Shown here piece after piece: positions 23,872 to 36,668 of a stretch of 64,000 nucleotides of DNA. How positions within the stretch are numbered: the stretch's first letter is position 1; the number at the start of each line of letters is the position of its first letter. Both the position numbers and the translations under genes were made by a program. Below the pieces are notes generated by a model. It was not told where the DNA came from. It saw only the letters and a program-made list of their open reading frames with translations, and searched no databases. Source of the DNA: Culex pipiens pallens (taxonomy: Eukaryota > Arthropoda > Insecta > Diptera > Culicidae). The stretch covers positions 137,094,455 to 137,158,454 of the forward strand of contig NC_068937.1 in NCBI RefSeq assembly GCF_016801865.2, written 5' to 3'.

Positions 23872-23879
23872 TATATAAA

Positions 23880-25240
23880 AACAAAAAACTTACCTGTCTG
23901 AAACATCTTCTTTTCTTGGGTAAAGGGGTTCTTTGTTTAAAAATGTATTTGCCCTTTTGAAATGTAAGGTTCAATTTCTGAAACTCCTCCCCCCCCTTCC
24001 CCTATCAAATTAAAAAAAAAATACTTAACAATATAATTATCGTTGAAAAAACTTTTAAAACCGATTGTTAACTATGAAGAACACATTTTATTACGTTTTC
24101 CGAGCATTTAGATCAAATACAGAATTTTTATTTATTTTATAGTTTGGGAATTTTGGGACAACGGATTGAAATTTCGTTTCATTAATTATTTGATGTTACA
24201 ATATGATTTTTTAAATTGAATGGATTTGTCTTCTTTAGGAAAAAAATGTTGAAAATATTTATCAGAAAAGTGAAAAATTTAGTGTCAAAAAATAATTAAT
24301 GGTTTTTTTATGCATTTTCATCGGGTTCACATTTCTACAATTTTTTTAGGCAAAATTACTCAAAAAAGCGGTAATATTCAATCAACCAAATTTTCAACCT
24401 TCAAAAATTCAACTTTTTTTCTGTTTGTTATACAAATTGAAATCTACAAAAATGTCTAAATCAGAGTGGCACCTGAATTTAAGTTTCGGAATCGGCTTTA
24501 AAGTTTTTTTTCATTAAAATATTATTTTTTTTAACTCACATCTGCGAAGAAATTTCATTTAACTTTTCATGAAAAAGTGAATACTTAGAATGGAAAAAAG
24601 ATTTTCTACCTCAATTTGGAAACAAACACTTTTGAAAAGTTTTTGACATTCCCAACGAAATTATAATTGTTGGATCTAGTTTCGAAATTTCAAGGAACTT
24701 CAAGAAATTGTTGTTTAATAGACCAATTTTCTACGAAATTGGATGATTTAGCGTATTTTCAATTTTTTGTGTTTGATGATATGGCCCACAATTTTTGAGG
24801 GCCTTCCCTATGATCAAATAGGCCGTTTTTGTCATTGGTTCACTCATGCAAGGCTTCATACAATTTTGACAGACGTCTATACCAAAATGGTACGTAAAAA
24901 TTTGAGAATCAGCATCTTTTGAAGGAATTTTCTGATCGGTTTGGTACGTTTCGGCAAAGTTGTAGGTAGTGATGTGAACTATCAAGAAAAAACATGGTAC
25001 AAGGATAAAAAAAATATCTCAAAATACTTATTTTTTATTTATTGAACTTTTTTAAAATGTTTTACGGGACAAAAAACTACAACTTTTGAGCCTCAGAAAA
25101 GTATGGAAAAATACGGGAAATTTATTCGATTTGTTGTTATGATTTCTGTTTGTAATTTTAAATTTGCAATAGAAAAATACTTTACAGATTTTTTGATACC
25201 GTCACATCGTTTTCAAGATTTTCCAATATTATATTATATT
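23880..25240. repeat. AT-rich DNA with dispersed repeat fragment
   Basis: From about 24735 to 25090 the sequence parallels 45455-45860. Shared steps are GGGCCTTCCCTAT, CATTGGTTCAC, ATACAATTTTG, AAAATGGTA-GTAAA, AATTTTCTGATC and TTCGGCAAAGTTGTAGGTA. It is an unclassified interspersed family, with no termini seen. The remainder is AT-rich spacer. Confidence 0.6.
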
Positions 25241-25242
25241 AT

Positions 25243-26045
25243 TTTTTGCAATCCCTCTGTGAAACTGTCAATTTTTCCTGTCCTTCTGGAGAATCGAAAC
25301 GGCCTACTTTTAACTTCGAAAAATAACAGATTTGAAAATCAATACATTTAAATACCAGTACAGAAAAGTCCTACTTTTCAGCACTGAAATGGTACTGAAA
25401 AGTTGAACTTTTCAACACTTGTTTCGAAAAGTAAAATTTTTCAATATTGTTTTGCATTGAACGGTGAATTTACTTAACACATGAATGTTTGACATCAAAT
25501 TCCATTCAAAAAGCGTTTCTCTGAATTGTAAAAAATATTGTGAGCAACTCATGACAAAACTTGATTCTTTCAGCACTCGTCGTATTTATCCAATTCGGAT
25601 TTCGAAAAGTTACTTTTTGCAATTCCGTCGTGAAACTACTCACTTTTCCTGTCATTCTTGAACGACGAAATAGCCTACTTTTCTGTACCAAAAATAACAG
25701 AATCGAATAGCAACACTTTTCAAAATAAATGCTGAAAAGTTCTACTTTTCAGCACTCAAATGGGTGCTGAAAAGTGAACTTTTCAGCACTTGTTTCGAAA
25801 AGTAACACTTTTCAACATTTTTTTGATTGAAACGATTTATTGACAAAATACATGAAAATTTGACATAAAATTTCACTCAATGTGTGTTTTTTGGAATTGC
25901 AAAAAATGTTGTATGGAACTCGTTGCAAAACTTGATTTTTTCAGCACTCTTCGTATTTATCAGACTCGGTGAACCTCGTTGGATAAATGTACGACCCGTG
26001 CTGAAAAAATCCTCTTTTTGCAACGTGTTGCATAAACTACTATTA
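25243..26045. repeat. TTTTCAGCA family, copies 2 and 3 in tandem
   Basis: A diverged copy (25243-25595) is followed head to tail by a well-preserved one (25612-26045) that closely matches 14079-14390. Both hold alternating GCTGAAAAG and CTTTTCAGC blocks that could fold into hairpins. No coding sequence is present. Confidence 0.8.
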
Positions 26046-27300
26046 AAACGCATATAAAATTGCCTAAGAGACATTGACCTCTGGTTGCTGAAATTCAACG
26101 AATAAAAGAAAAAGAAATCAGAAAATTGTGGTCAAACAGCCTTTTATTTTTTAGTACTGATATCTTAGAAACTAATGGTCTCATTTTCAATGTTGATAAA
26201 TGAAACATTTATGATTCTTTAATCTCTTCGAAAAAAAAATAAAAAAAAATAAGAAGTCAAAACTAATATTTCAAAAAGGTGAAATATCCTATAATACACC
26301 CTTTTAGAATGTTAGAGTTGACTCCAACATAAAAAAATTTTTTTCAAGAAAATCAGAAAATTTCACAAAGCTTTTATTGTAAAAAAATAAATACAAGCTT
26401 AAATTTTAAAGCTTTTTTCGCACCGATTATTACAGTTTATCAACTTCAATAAATGAAAATTCTTTTAAATGTTGATTTGATCTATTGAACACAATTTATC
26501 ATATAATTTTTGAAATTTATGTCCCTCGACTCTGGCCATAATTAAGGGGGGGGGGGGGGTGCAAAAAAATACAAAAATTGAAATTACAAGCCATGGTATT
26601 AACATTTGAATGGAAAAATTATTTTACATGGCATTTTACACCTGCCCAGTTGTTTTACAATCATTGGTTTTCAAAATATCCAAGTAATGAAGAGATTTCA
26701 TATTTTCGCCGAATTTTTTTGCCCCCTGATTTTTCGGAGCGATTTTTAAGGGGGGAGGGGCGGGGGGGTCGACATAAACTTTGAAAAATATTTGCAACGG
26801 CCTTATTTGGCAAAAAAAAACTTCATTTCTCTGTTTTATAAATTCCCTACAGTAGCTTGTACTTAAATTGTCTTTGGAGCTGCAATTCCTAAATGTTCTC
26901 AACACAAACAAAAACTCAACGAACTATTTAATTCATCAATTTAGTTTTAAGTAATCACTCGTCAATGTTAGCTTTTAAATAATAAATTTTAATTTCGTGG
27001 ATCCCTTAAAAGAAAGACTCTTCCACTGGGATACCATCCTTGTAGTTTAACTCACCGCACATCTAATTAGTCCTTGGCTCAATTTTTATTTTCAATTTTC
27101 TTGTTTATGTGTGTACGAGCTAAGGATAGTTTGCGTCCACTACCAGGAAGTTCCTAGAGCTTTTTGGTGTGGGGGAGTGTGGTGGGCCATTTAAATAAAA
27201 AAAAAAAAACACATGAAAAATGGTTCTCTTAAACAATGGGTTCATCTCATCTAGCTGATTTAATTTATTTAAATTTCTACCATCGAACAATTAGGTTTTT
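26046..27300. other. AT-rich spacer with poly-G tract
   Basis: It contains an uninterrupted G run at about 26546-26559 and a GGGGGGAGGGGCGGGGGGG stretch near 26750. Around 26600-26810 the sequence parallels 41740-41980 (TTTTACA-CTGCCCAGTTG-TTT, CAAAATATCCAAGTA), so it is an old dispersed repeat. No gene is seen. Confidence 0.45.
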
Positions 27301-27306
27301 TTTATT

Positions 27307-27575
27307 GACAGTGACAGTTGACTTGTTAGATGTTTGCTTCTTGTTTCATATTGTATAAATATGATTTGTTTTTATTTCGTTAGACACTTTTCAGTAAAAA
27401 AAATTTCACTTCACTGTTGTACTTACCTTGATGCTCTTCACTTCAAACATTTCGTTGAGATCCAAATTCTAAAATTTCTCTTCCATTACATCAAAAAACT
27501 TACCTGCAAAATCATTCAACTTCACCGCAAAATCAACCGCGCTTAACTGCGGCTTGAAGTCCGTACTCGAAGTGA
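27307..27575 (-). repeat. GAAGTCCG cassette A
   Basis: Read on the minus strand it starts with the core TCGAGTACGGACTTCAAG (S-S-T-D-F-K), with open frame for about 35 codons to a stop. It passes CAGGTAAGT at about 27494-27502 and AAGGTAAGTA near 27420, and ends with CAACTGTCACTGTCAATAAA. Spacing from core to tail is about 270 bp. Function unknown. It could be an alternative exon (core plus donor) or a member of a locus-confined repeat family. Confidence 0.7.
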
Positions 27576-27579
27576 AAAC

Positions 27580-28520
27580 CCATCATTTCCCGAAACGAAT
27601 CGGCTCCATCCCGCGCCACACCGGATAAACTTTTCGATGTTTTCCGATGAGAGAGCCCTCACTGCTAATGCTCTAATCCCATCCCGATCAGTCGAGGGTT
27701 AAAAGTTTTGACCCAGCCGCCCCTCTTCACCTTGGTTTGGCTGTGCTTTTTCCTCCAACACTTTTCATCTCTCTTAACACACTCTCGCTCTAGAGCAATT
27801 CTGTTTTCAGAGTGATCACACTGGTGGAAAAGTGGCTGCAAAGAGTGTGAATGAGCATATTTTCGTGTTTTTTTGTGCTGCTGCTGCTGCTGCTGTTCTA
27901 CAAGTGCTTTTCGACACTCGACTTTTTTCTCTGTTTTCCATTCAGAGTTTGCTTGCGTTTTTTTTCTGGGGCTAGAAAAGTCTAGGCAAGTTGGATCATT
28001 TTCCCTCACTCACAATCCCGACTAACACTTTTTTCCCGCCGACGGCGGCAGCGACGACTAGGGGAAGCTTTATTATGGATTTTATTTTCTGCTTCCCGCT
28101 TATTATGGCACTTTTTTGATGACTGCGACAACACTGCGATAAGGGATTAATGGGGGGCAATTTCCGGACTGTTTTTTTTTCGCTGGTGGATGAAATCCGG
28201 TGAAAAAAATGAAACGGGAAGGGGTGGCGGCGGATCACAGGGTAATAAATGAGGCTGATTTTCGGGCGGGAAAAGTGTCGTCGCCGGTCGAAAATAACAA
28301 GTATTTTTCAACCTCGTGACGCCATGTGGTACCACCACCAGGTCGTCGTTTGAAGATTGGAAGGACTCGTTTGGTGTGGCGGGAATAACAGCGGTGATGA
28401 ATGTCGAAAGTGGAGTGTCGTAAATTAAAAAGGTGAAATGAGATGGCCTGTGGCAGGTCATATCTTTTTGGTGGTGCTCGCGCGGGATGGTGAAATTATA
28501 AAATTTCATGTTTTATCACG
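27580..28520. other. Non-repetitive GC-rich island between cassettes A and B
   Basis: Unique-looking DNA with (GCT)n at about 27876-27895 and GGCGG/GACGAC stretches. It lies immediately upstream of cassette A on the minus strand and would occupy promoter position if A is a first exon. Minus-strand open frames overlap one another without motifs. Confidence 0.45.
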
Positions 28521-28569
28521 GTTTACGATGTGTGGAATTTGAAGATATAAAAATGACACTGTAAAGCAC

Positions 28570-29045
28570 GGTTGACAGTTGATGATATGGATTCTAAATT
28601 ACTGGAGTACTTCCCTGTTTTTTTCATCGTTGACATGTAACGAGAAATTTGAGAAAGATAAAACAGCTCACTTTTACTTACATTTAATGACCATGATCCA
28701 GTCGAATCACCAAATCATGTACTTCACATTTAACACAATCAACAACACACCACTTTAGTACATACCTGATCAATCTCTACAATAAACTTGATTGTATCAC
28801 AACACTTCACATCAAACTTTTCTTTGCGAATTTTGTATATCTTCTGTACTTACATGGTTTCAAGCTTCTTTCATAAGACACTTCATAGACAGCTTCACAG
28901 TAAACTTCACTTCACATCACTTCACTGTAGTACTTACCTTGCACTTCTTTAGCGAAATTGTCACTGCACACATCACTTCACTTCAAACTTCTCTTTGAAA
29001 TCAGACTTGCTTAAGTGCGACTTGAAGTCCGTAATAGAGGTGACG
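28570..29045 (-). repeat. GAAGTCCG cassette B, longest copy
   Basis: On the minus strand the core TCTATTACGGACTTCAAG is part of an open frame reading VTSITDFKSHLSKSDFKEKF followed by EVK and a stop. The donor-like AAGGTAAGTA lies near 28931-28940, then GTGAAGTG repeats. Further GTAAGTAC and GGTATGTAC donor-like sites are at about 28852 and 28760, with TCAACTGTCAAC at the far end. A weaker core-like segment (GACGTCCGCAATCGAAG) lies at about 29146-29162. Confidence 0.7.
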
Positions 29046-29099
29046 ATCTCATATTTCGTTCAAACTATAATTGCTTGAAATCAATTGATTCAAACAGCT

Positions 29100-30355
29100 T
29101 CCAAACCTCATAAAGTCAGTTTTTTACGATGTATCTGCTCGACCCTGACGTCCGCAATCGAAGAGACTCACAAACTATCAAACTCATCCTCAGCTTTAAG
29201 ACTTAAGGCGAGAAAATCACAAAACTTTCATCGCCCAGTTTAAACTCCCACCGGAAAAGATAATCTTCTCCGATTCCAGTGGAACCACCTCCCCCGCCGC
29301 GGGTAAAACTGACTTGAGCGTGCCAAAATCCGCCACAATCAAGTCTCTTAAGCTTCCTTCTTTTTTTTTGTTCGCCTCTTCTTTTGTTCAAGAAAGCACC
29401 CCATTATCGACCTAATCAGCGTAATAATCCCCCTCCGGAAATCGTTTTCTCGTGGCACTAATTTCCGTTCTTTCGCAAACAACTTTCGAACGCCCCCTCC
29501 TCCCTTCTTGGTCGTCGCAGCTTGCTTTGTGCAAAGTTCTTGTGAGAACAAAAAAAAAAACCTCACCACCGGCCTACTTGGTCGAAAAGTCAGCCTGCTT
29601 GGATTGGAGTTCTGGATCCAGCTTATTATTAGAGGATTAAACGTGGGATCAGCACACAACTAAAATATTTATATCCACCACCAGGGGGGTTTGCTGCGAG
29701 GAGAGGAGTACGCTTAAATCAGTTTGCTTACACATCTTAATCGGATCGGAAAAGGGGGAACGTTGCGGTTTGCTCGCCCCCCCCTTCCCACAAATGTTTT
29801 CCTTTTTTCTGTTTGCGAACCAGCTTTCGACTATTTGCCCGGAATTAGGCTGCTCCTTCTGCTTATCACCGAAATATCATTCAAGCATAAAATATTTATT
29901 CACTAAATATTATCAAAGGAAAGCGAGTCACACACGCATGGCCCCCGCACCAGACTCCATCATCTCCTAACGTGTCAGCCGTCAATAAACTTTGGGATCT
30001 TAGTTATACAGCGATAAAAAGCGATACGTGCGTGTGGGCTGAGGATGTTTTCCTCGGAAAGCACAACCACAACACCCTTGGTAGAGGGAAATTTCCTGGA
30101 AGGACCACCACCAGCAGCAGCAAAGTTAAGTCTCGGTCGTTGAGGCTGGGGCTGGGAAAAGCACCTTCCGGGCAAACGAAGCGGCAAAGATATTTGGTTT
30201 TTGCGCTCCATCTAAATAAAATCAAACAGACCAGGGGGGCCTCTAATGGGGATCGGGAAGGGGGAGGGGGATGTTCCAAGACTCCGTACACTTATTTTGC
30301 GCTTGGATGGTCTGGGTGGAATGTGGGGTGCAATGAGTCGCTTGAGTTTTTATAT
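29100..30355. other. Non-repetitive GC-rich island between cassettes B and C
   Basis: Unique-looking sequence with GC-rich patches (CCCCCGCCGCGGG near 29290) and CCACCACCAGCAGCAGC near 30104. Open frames at 29972-30361 (+) and on the complement overlap and have no recognisable domain. It occupies the position immediately upstream of cassette C on the minus strand. Confidence 0.45.
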
Positions 30356-30360
30356 TTTTA

Positions 30361-30585
30361 AATTTTATTGACAGTGACAGTTGACATGTTAGCAATTTTG
30401 ATTTTTTTCTGACTACTTACATGAATTACTGCAAGAACTTAACCACCTTTTTACAGGAATCACTGAATGTTTCACTACACTTAACACTGCTTGTTTTACT
30501 TACCTTGTTCACTTCACTTCAAATTTTACCTTGAGTTGAGTTTTGCTTAGGTGACACTTGAAGTCCGTAATTGAAGTGACGAAAT
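30361..30585 (-). repeat. GAAGTCCG cassette C
   Basis: On the minus strand the core TCAATTACGGACTTCAAG lies in a frame reading VTSITDFKCHLSKTQLKVKF then EVK and a stop, strikingly parallel to cassette B. AAGGTAAGTA lies near 30497-30506 and the tail ATGTCAACTGTCACTGTCAA continues into TAAA. Shared stop position and shared donor spacing with B argue that the whole cassette was duplicated. Confidence 0.75.
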
Positions 30586-30967
30586 ATTTTTTGATGCAAT
30601 TCGCTTTCAAATTAGAACAACTATGAGTAAGCAAATCCCAACTATGTTATTTGGAAGCTCTTTTAGAATTTTGCTGAAATAAAGTTGAAGTCCGTGGTTG
30701 AAATGACGAAATATTTTTTTTGTTAAAATTTAGTTTCAAATCTATTCATCTTAAAACGATGAAATTCTCCTCAATTTAACTTTTCCTCAAACTGTTTTTT
30801 TTTTCTTCGAATTGATACTTCAATCCGTAATTGACGAAAAGTGTTTCAGTTCAGTTTCAAATCTATAAAACTTTGAATGAGCAAATTTTAACTGATTTCT
30901 TTAATCCTTGAACAATTTTAAAGCTTGAAATTGATACTTGAAGTTCGTAATTGAAATGCCGAAATAT
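30586..30967 (-). repeat. Core-only tandem subrepeats, left of the hAT-type element
   Basis: Three further cores lie at about 30684-30708, 30818-30836 and 30937-30960, about 130 bp apart, without the GGTAAGTA site. They continue at 37783 on the far side of the transposon. The ~475-bp block formed when the two sides are placed together is directly repeated at about 37965-38450. Confidence 0.75.
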
Positions 30968-30968
30968 C

Positions 30969-33318
30969 AGGGGTGTGCTTATGGGTAGATTTGAGTAGAT
31001 GACATCTACTTAGCTGTTTGCTTAAATTTATTTATTTTTTAAGGAAAAATATTCAAGTTAAACGATATTTTTGACCATAAAAGGGCTTGCACCAAGTTTC
31101 ACCAATTTCATGGCTCAATTTTGAAGCGCCCTTTTCTTTTTTTCAAGTCATATGCACCCTTTCTGGAAAGTCAACCAAACATTTCAGTGTTTCAAGGTAG
31201 TGCTGTCGCAGTCTGTCGCAAAGTCGCCAAGTCGAGGAGCGATATTTTTTAAATTAAGTTTGTCTGAAGGCGCCCCTAGGATTTAAAAAATTGTATTAAA
31301 ATTCTCAATATGAAAATTTGACTGGAGGCGCCCCTACGACTTAAAAAAATGTATTGAAATTCTCAATATGAAAATTTGACTGGAGGCGCCCCTACGACTT
31401 AAAAAAATGTATTGAAATTCTCAATATGAAAATTTGACTGGAGGCGCCCTTATGGCTGAAAAAAAAAATTGAACAGGGGTGTGCTTATGGGTAGATTTGA
31501 GTAGATGACATCTACTTAGCTGTTTGCTTAAATTTATTTATTTTTTAAGGAAAAATATTCAAGTTAAACGATATTTTTGACCATAAAAGGGCTTGCACCA
31601 AGTTTCACCAATTTCATGGCTCAATTTTGAAGCGCCCTTTTCTTTTTTTCAAGTCATATGCACCCTTTCTGGAAAGTCAACCAAACATTTCAGTGTTTCA
31701 AGGTAGTGCTGTCGCAGTCTGTCGCAAAGTCGCCAAGTCGAGGAGCGATATTTTTTAAATTAAGTTTGTCTGAAGGCGCCCCTAGGATTTAAAAAATTGT
31801 ATTAAAATTCTCAATATGAAAATTTGACTGGAGGCGCCCCTACGACTTAAAAAAATGTATTGAAATTCTCAATATGAAAATTTGACTGGAGGCGCCCCTA
31901 CGACTTAAAAAAATGTATTGAAATTCTCAATATGAAAATTTGACTGGAGGCGCCCTTATGGCTGAAAAAAAAAATTGAACAGGGGTGTGCTTATGGGTAG
32001 ATTTGAGTAGATGACATCTACTTAGCTGTTTGCTTAAATTTATTTATTTTTTAAGGAAAAATATTCAAGTTAAACGATATTTTTGACCATAAAAGGGCTT
32101 GCACCAAGTTTCACCAATTTCATGGCTCAATTTTGAAGCGCCCTTTTCTTTTTTTCAAGTCATATGCACCCTTTCTGGAAAGTCAACCAAACATTTCAGT
32201 GTTTCAAGGTAGTGCTGTCGCAGTCTGTCGCAAAGTCGCCAAGTCGAGGAGCGATATTTTTTAAATTAAGTTTGTCTGAAGGCGCCCCTAGGATTTAAAA
32301 AATTGTATTAAAATTCTCAATATGAAAATTTGACTGGAGGCGCCCCTACGACTTAAAAAAATGTATTGAAATTTTCAATATGAAAATTTGACTGGAGGCG
32401 CCCCTACGACTTAAAAAAATGTATTGAAATTCTCAATATGAAAATTTGACTGGAGGCGCCCCTACGACTTAAAAAAATGTATTGAAATTCTCAATATGAA
32501 AATTTGACTGGAGGCGCCCTTATGGCTGAAAAAAAAATTGAACAGGGGTGTGCTTATGGGTAGATTTGAGTAGATGACATCTACTTAGCTGTTTGCTTAA
32601 ATTTATTTATTTTTTAAGGAAAAATATTCAAGTTAAACGATATTTTTGACCATAAAAGGGCTTGCACCAAGTTTCACCAATTTCATGGCTCAATTTTGAA
32701 GCGCCCTTTTCTTTTTTTCAAGTCATATGCACCCTTTCTGGAAAGTCAACCAAACATTTCAGTGTTTCAAGGTAGTGCTGTCGCAGTCTGTCGCAAAGTC
32801 GCCAAGTCGAGGAGCGATATTTTTTAAATTAAGTTTGTCTGAAGGCGCCCCTAGGATTTAAAAAATTGTATTAAAATTCTCAATATGAAAATTTGACTGG
32901 AGGCGCCCCTACGACTTAAAAAAATGTATTGAAATTCTCAATATGAAAATTTGACTGGAGGCGCCCCTACGACTTAAAAAAATGTATTGAAATTCTCAAT
33001 ATGAAAATTTGACTGGAGGCGCCCTTATGGCTGAAAAAAAAAATTGAACAGGGGTGTGCTTATGGGTAGATTTGAGTAGATGACATCTACTTAGCTGTTT
33101 GCTTAAATTTATTTATTTTTTAAGGAAAAATATTCAAGTTAAACGATATTTTTGACCATAAAAGGGCTTGCACCAAGTTTCACCAATTTCATGGCTCAAT
33201 TTTGAAGCGCCCTTTTCTTTTTTTCAAGTCATGTGCACCCTTTCTGGAAAGTCAACCAAACATTTCAGTGTTTCATGGTAGTGCTGTCGCAGTCTGTCGC
33301 AAAGTCGCCAAGTCGATG
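30969..33318 (+). repeat. 506-bp tandem repeat, 4 full and 1 partial copy, at the hAT left end
   Basis: AGGGGTGTGCTTATGGGTAG starts at 30969, 31475, 31981, 32544 and 33050. Periods are 506, 506, 563 and 506. The fifth copy breaks off at about 33318. Each unit includes the element terminus, a GTAGATGACATCTAC palindrome, and a nested 58-bp subrepeat around GACTGGAGGCGCC. The third unit has one additional 58-bp subrepeat. Units are almost identical, so amplification or homogenisation is recent. Confidence 0.97.
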
Positions 33319-33319
33319 C

Positions 33320-36300
33320 GCGATCGCTGCGCGATGGTTTGTTGTTTGTTTTATTTAAATTTAGCTTTGTCACTCTTGCGATGTATAAGTTTTTTTTTAT
33401 TTAACTAAATGATTTTTGGTTGTTGTGCTCACGCAACTATATGTTTCCCCAAGAGCGAGAGAAGCCAACTCGCTCACCAAAATGTATCAAATTTGGACCA
33501 ATGATTTCAAATGACTTTCTCATATTGAAGGAGTAAGCCTACCCTTCAGGTGAATCGATACTCCGAATTGGTAAAAATGTTGGAGCTCGTTTTAAAAGCA
33601 CAATCGCATTGTTTTTTTTTTATTTGTTTAGTAGTGCGCAAAATCTAATTCGTCATTCATTTGCGTAATGCGTTTTATTTTTTTTTGGCACGATCATCAA
33701 TGTTTATGAGAACACTATCATCTTTCATATTGTAAATACGTGCAATTCATCCTTTATCTCTGTGCTTACAGTATTTAACGGTGTAGCATTCTTGAACAAC
33801 CACTTCGCAGCAACAGCCTCACAGGGCATGCAAACCTTATGCATCGCTTTGTTAACATGTTTCCAACAGATGACTTGTGTAGGCTGACTTACTCTTTTTA
33901 TCTTCTAACAGAGGATGATTTTTGACGGGTAGAGTTTTCGGAACATTTACCCCGAAGCTTTGAAAAAAGAATACTTTTGAAATCAGTACCATTAATATTA
34001 TTTTTTTAATTGCTGTTTTATTTTTTGATGAAAGAGATCTTCGCTTCTGGTTATGGTTTTTTTTCGAAGTGATAGGGACTCAGAACAAATCGCTCTATGT
34101 GGCAACTTTATTCTAGTAGAGGACTTTACTAAGTGATTTCGTTTACTTTATAGATCGAGAATCAATATGGGAATTGAAACATAGTTTGATTTTAATTAAG
34201 TCATACAGTGTACAATGTACACGGTGTGATTATTTAGAGTTCTCCTAGATAAATAAGGTAGGTCTGATATTTTGCACCTTGTAAGAAAGTCTATTTCCCG
34301 AAATTTTGAGGGGTAAATTGAAATATAATATTTAGCCCCAAGTGCAACTTCTTCTAAGAATCTAAGAATTTTATAACGATCTTATCAGATTTTCTTTGGA
34401 AAGTCACTGAAAATTGATTGAAACAATATGCTTATTATATTTTTAAGCACTTTGGCTACTGAATCGTAAAAAAGATTTACGTCGCATCTCGCGGCGTCCG
34501 AGACACCATTTGATTATGCTGGGATCGATTTTTCGAAAAAATGCTTAACTTTGAAGGTCTGTACCGAGCTCCGGGGTGCTCCAAATATCAATGTTATATA
34601 TACCAAAAGATGTGCAAGAATCGGGCCTACACGCCAGTGATGTTGAAAATAAGCGCTTCAGTGGCCAAAGTGCCTTAAAAAGTTACATTTTTGAAAAAAA
34701 AATCTTTTTACGGGTTAAATCCCATTTAAAATTCAAATGCAAAGCGCCAGCTCCTGTTACATCCAATCAACCTCATATTTGGGATTTGAGCTCAGTATGA
34801 CCACCGGAACAAACCTCTGAATGCCCGCCAAAATGTAATTTTTGTTACATCCTAATACATATACATAATCTATGCAAATTGCACATATTCTTCTAAATTA
34901 TCTAATTTGATTCCACTTTGTATAATCTAGACTTTATCAATTAGATCTCTAAGAACAATTTTCGGAACAAGTTCTCATAATAAAATATCATTATTTGTTC
35001 GTTACTAGCTGAAATATGCGAATTTCGCTTAGTTACACAATAGGAAGCGTTAACTGAGACATTTTGAATGCTCATATTTATTTTTTTAAAGATATTTAAT
35101 AAAATTTTGATATCAATTTTTTGTCTCAATAAAGCAATGCCGTTAAAAGTAACGATAATTGCGCATAACATAGTTTCATAATTTTCTTAACTTTTTGGCA
35201 CATTTTTTTAAATTTTCAAAAAAATAGTAATGAAAAACTCAATTTTATTTTATTCATTTCAATTTATTGTTCTTATAATCATTCAGTTCGCCTGAAAATT
35301 TCATATCAAAGTATAAATATTTCAAAAAATATTAGTTTCTGAAGCTTTCACAACTGGGATCTTGTTTATTCGTTGAGCAACAAAAATTACGATATTATGA
35401 AATGAAAATTAACTATTATAATTCTGGTTGTTATATCATTTAAAACTTAGGTATCCTGTTCTGCCAAGATCAAATTATATTTTTTTACGGTTTTGTTTAC
35501 CATGGCCAAATTGGATGAAAATTGAAATAAATATCAATTGATGTCTCAGAGAGGGTTATTCAAAAAAAAAATTGGTAAATTTGTTAAAAAGTGTTAACAG
35601 TTTAATATCAAGAAAAAAAACTTGAGCTAACAAGGGCGTAAGAGGTTTAATATGAACTGAACTACTTTTATTGCTAAGAAAATTCTTTTAGACGAAATCA
35701 TTTATTAAGCTGAATCATAAAAAAACTACTTCGTATTATGTAGAAGGTGATTTTATGAAAATGATATTTTAGGTGAAAAAGCTGATTTTTAAGGTGAATT
35801 CAATGCTTATCTATTTATTCATGAGCTCAAAGAAGTAAGATTTGTTCAAGAAAAACGATTTGCCAACAAATCCATATTTTCTGCATTATTTTGTATTTCA
35901 TTTTAACGTCGTCTCAATATTATTCTTTATCATATTCTCTCAAACTGTTCACAGAGCCATATTCAATAGCAATGTTATGGTTTTGAAGCATGGATTCATT
36001 TTACTCGCCGTCAAAAGACTGTGATTGGACAAAATATCACTGCAAAAAAAAAATACTAGTAAATTTAGAAATAGTCTATAAATTTAGAATATCAATATAT
36101 TTTCTTGAAAATGTTTTTCAAGCAGTTAAGGCATTATTTGACCCTCGCACTTAATTTGATCATTTAAGTTGCTATTTTATACAATTTTGTTGAAGAATAT
36201 TAACCAGAACCAATATAAGAACAATTTTGGATAAATTTAAAATTTACCGTTTCCCGGGAATTTTGTAACCCTGGGAAATTGGACGCTTTAGGTAATACTA

Positions 36301-36500
36301 AATCGCATCAGATTATGTTATTGAGAGCTAGTCAATCTGTTTTCTCCGATTTGATTGCAAAGATAAAGTTCTAAAGCCATACACTGAAATAAAAAAGGAC
36401 GAAATTCCTTTATTTTAGGAATTCTGCCTCCTTTCCTTATTAAGTAATTGTGTTTTTCGGATAACTGAATAAGGATTTTTTTATATGTTATTTTCAAGTT
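33320..36500. other. AT-rich interior of the hAT-type element
   Basis: No gene is recognised. The largest open frames (60-76 codons) show no zinc-finger BED or hAT dimerisation motif. At 36382 a fragment starting CACTGAAATAAAAAAGG resembles the MITE at 8965, and TTTCCCGGGAATTTTG with GGGAAATTGGACGC at about 36247-36290 resembles 46730-46790. The interior has thus itself received several repeats. Confidence 0.5.
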
Positions 36501-36668
36501 GGGACCATCCATAAACCACGTGGACACTTTTTTGGGAATCTGTTACCTCCACCACCCTCCCCCCCCCTCTTGTGGACAATTGTCCATACAAAAAAAAAAC
36601 TTTTTTGTATGGATCGAGGACAATCACCATACCCTCCTAAAGTGACCACGTGGTTTATGGATGGTCCC
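36501..36668. mobile_element. 168-bp hairpin MITE nested in the hAT-type element
   Basis: The left end GGGACCATCCATAAACCACG continues to GTGGACACT, and its inverted counterpart AGTGACCACGTGG continues to GGTCCC at the right. A TTCAAG(T) stretch abuts both ends and may be a target duplication. The loop has a C-rich tract and paired GTCCATACAAAAAA/TTTTTTGTATGGA. I recall this family from culicine mosquitoes (knowledge, not verified here). Confidence 0.8.

Noticed and set aside
23890..23899. Minus-strand CAGGTAAGT as another ratchet point
   Set aside because: No pyrimidine tract precedes it on the minus strand; the upstream bases are mixed.
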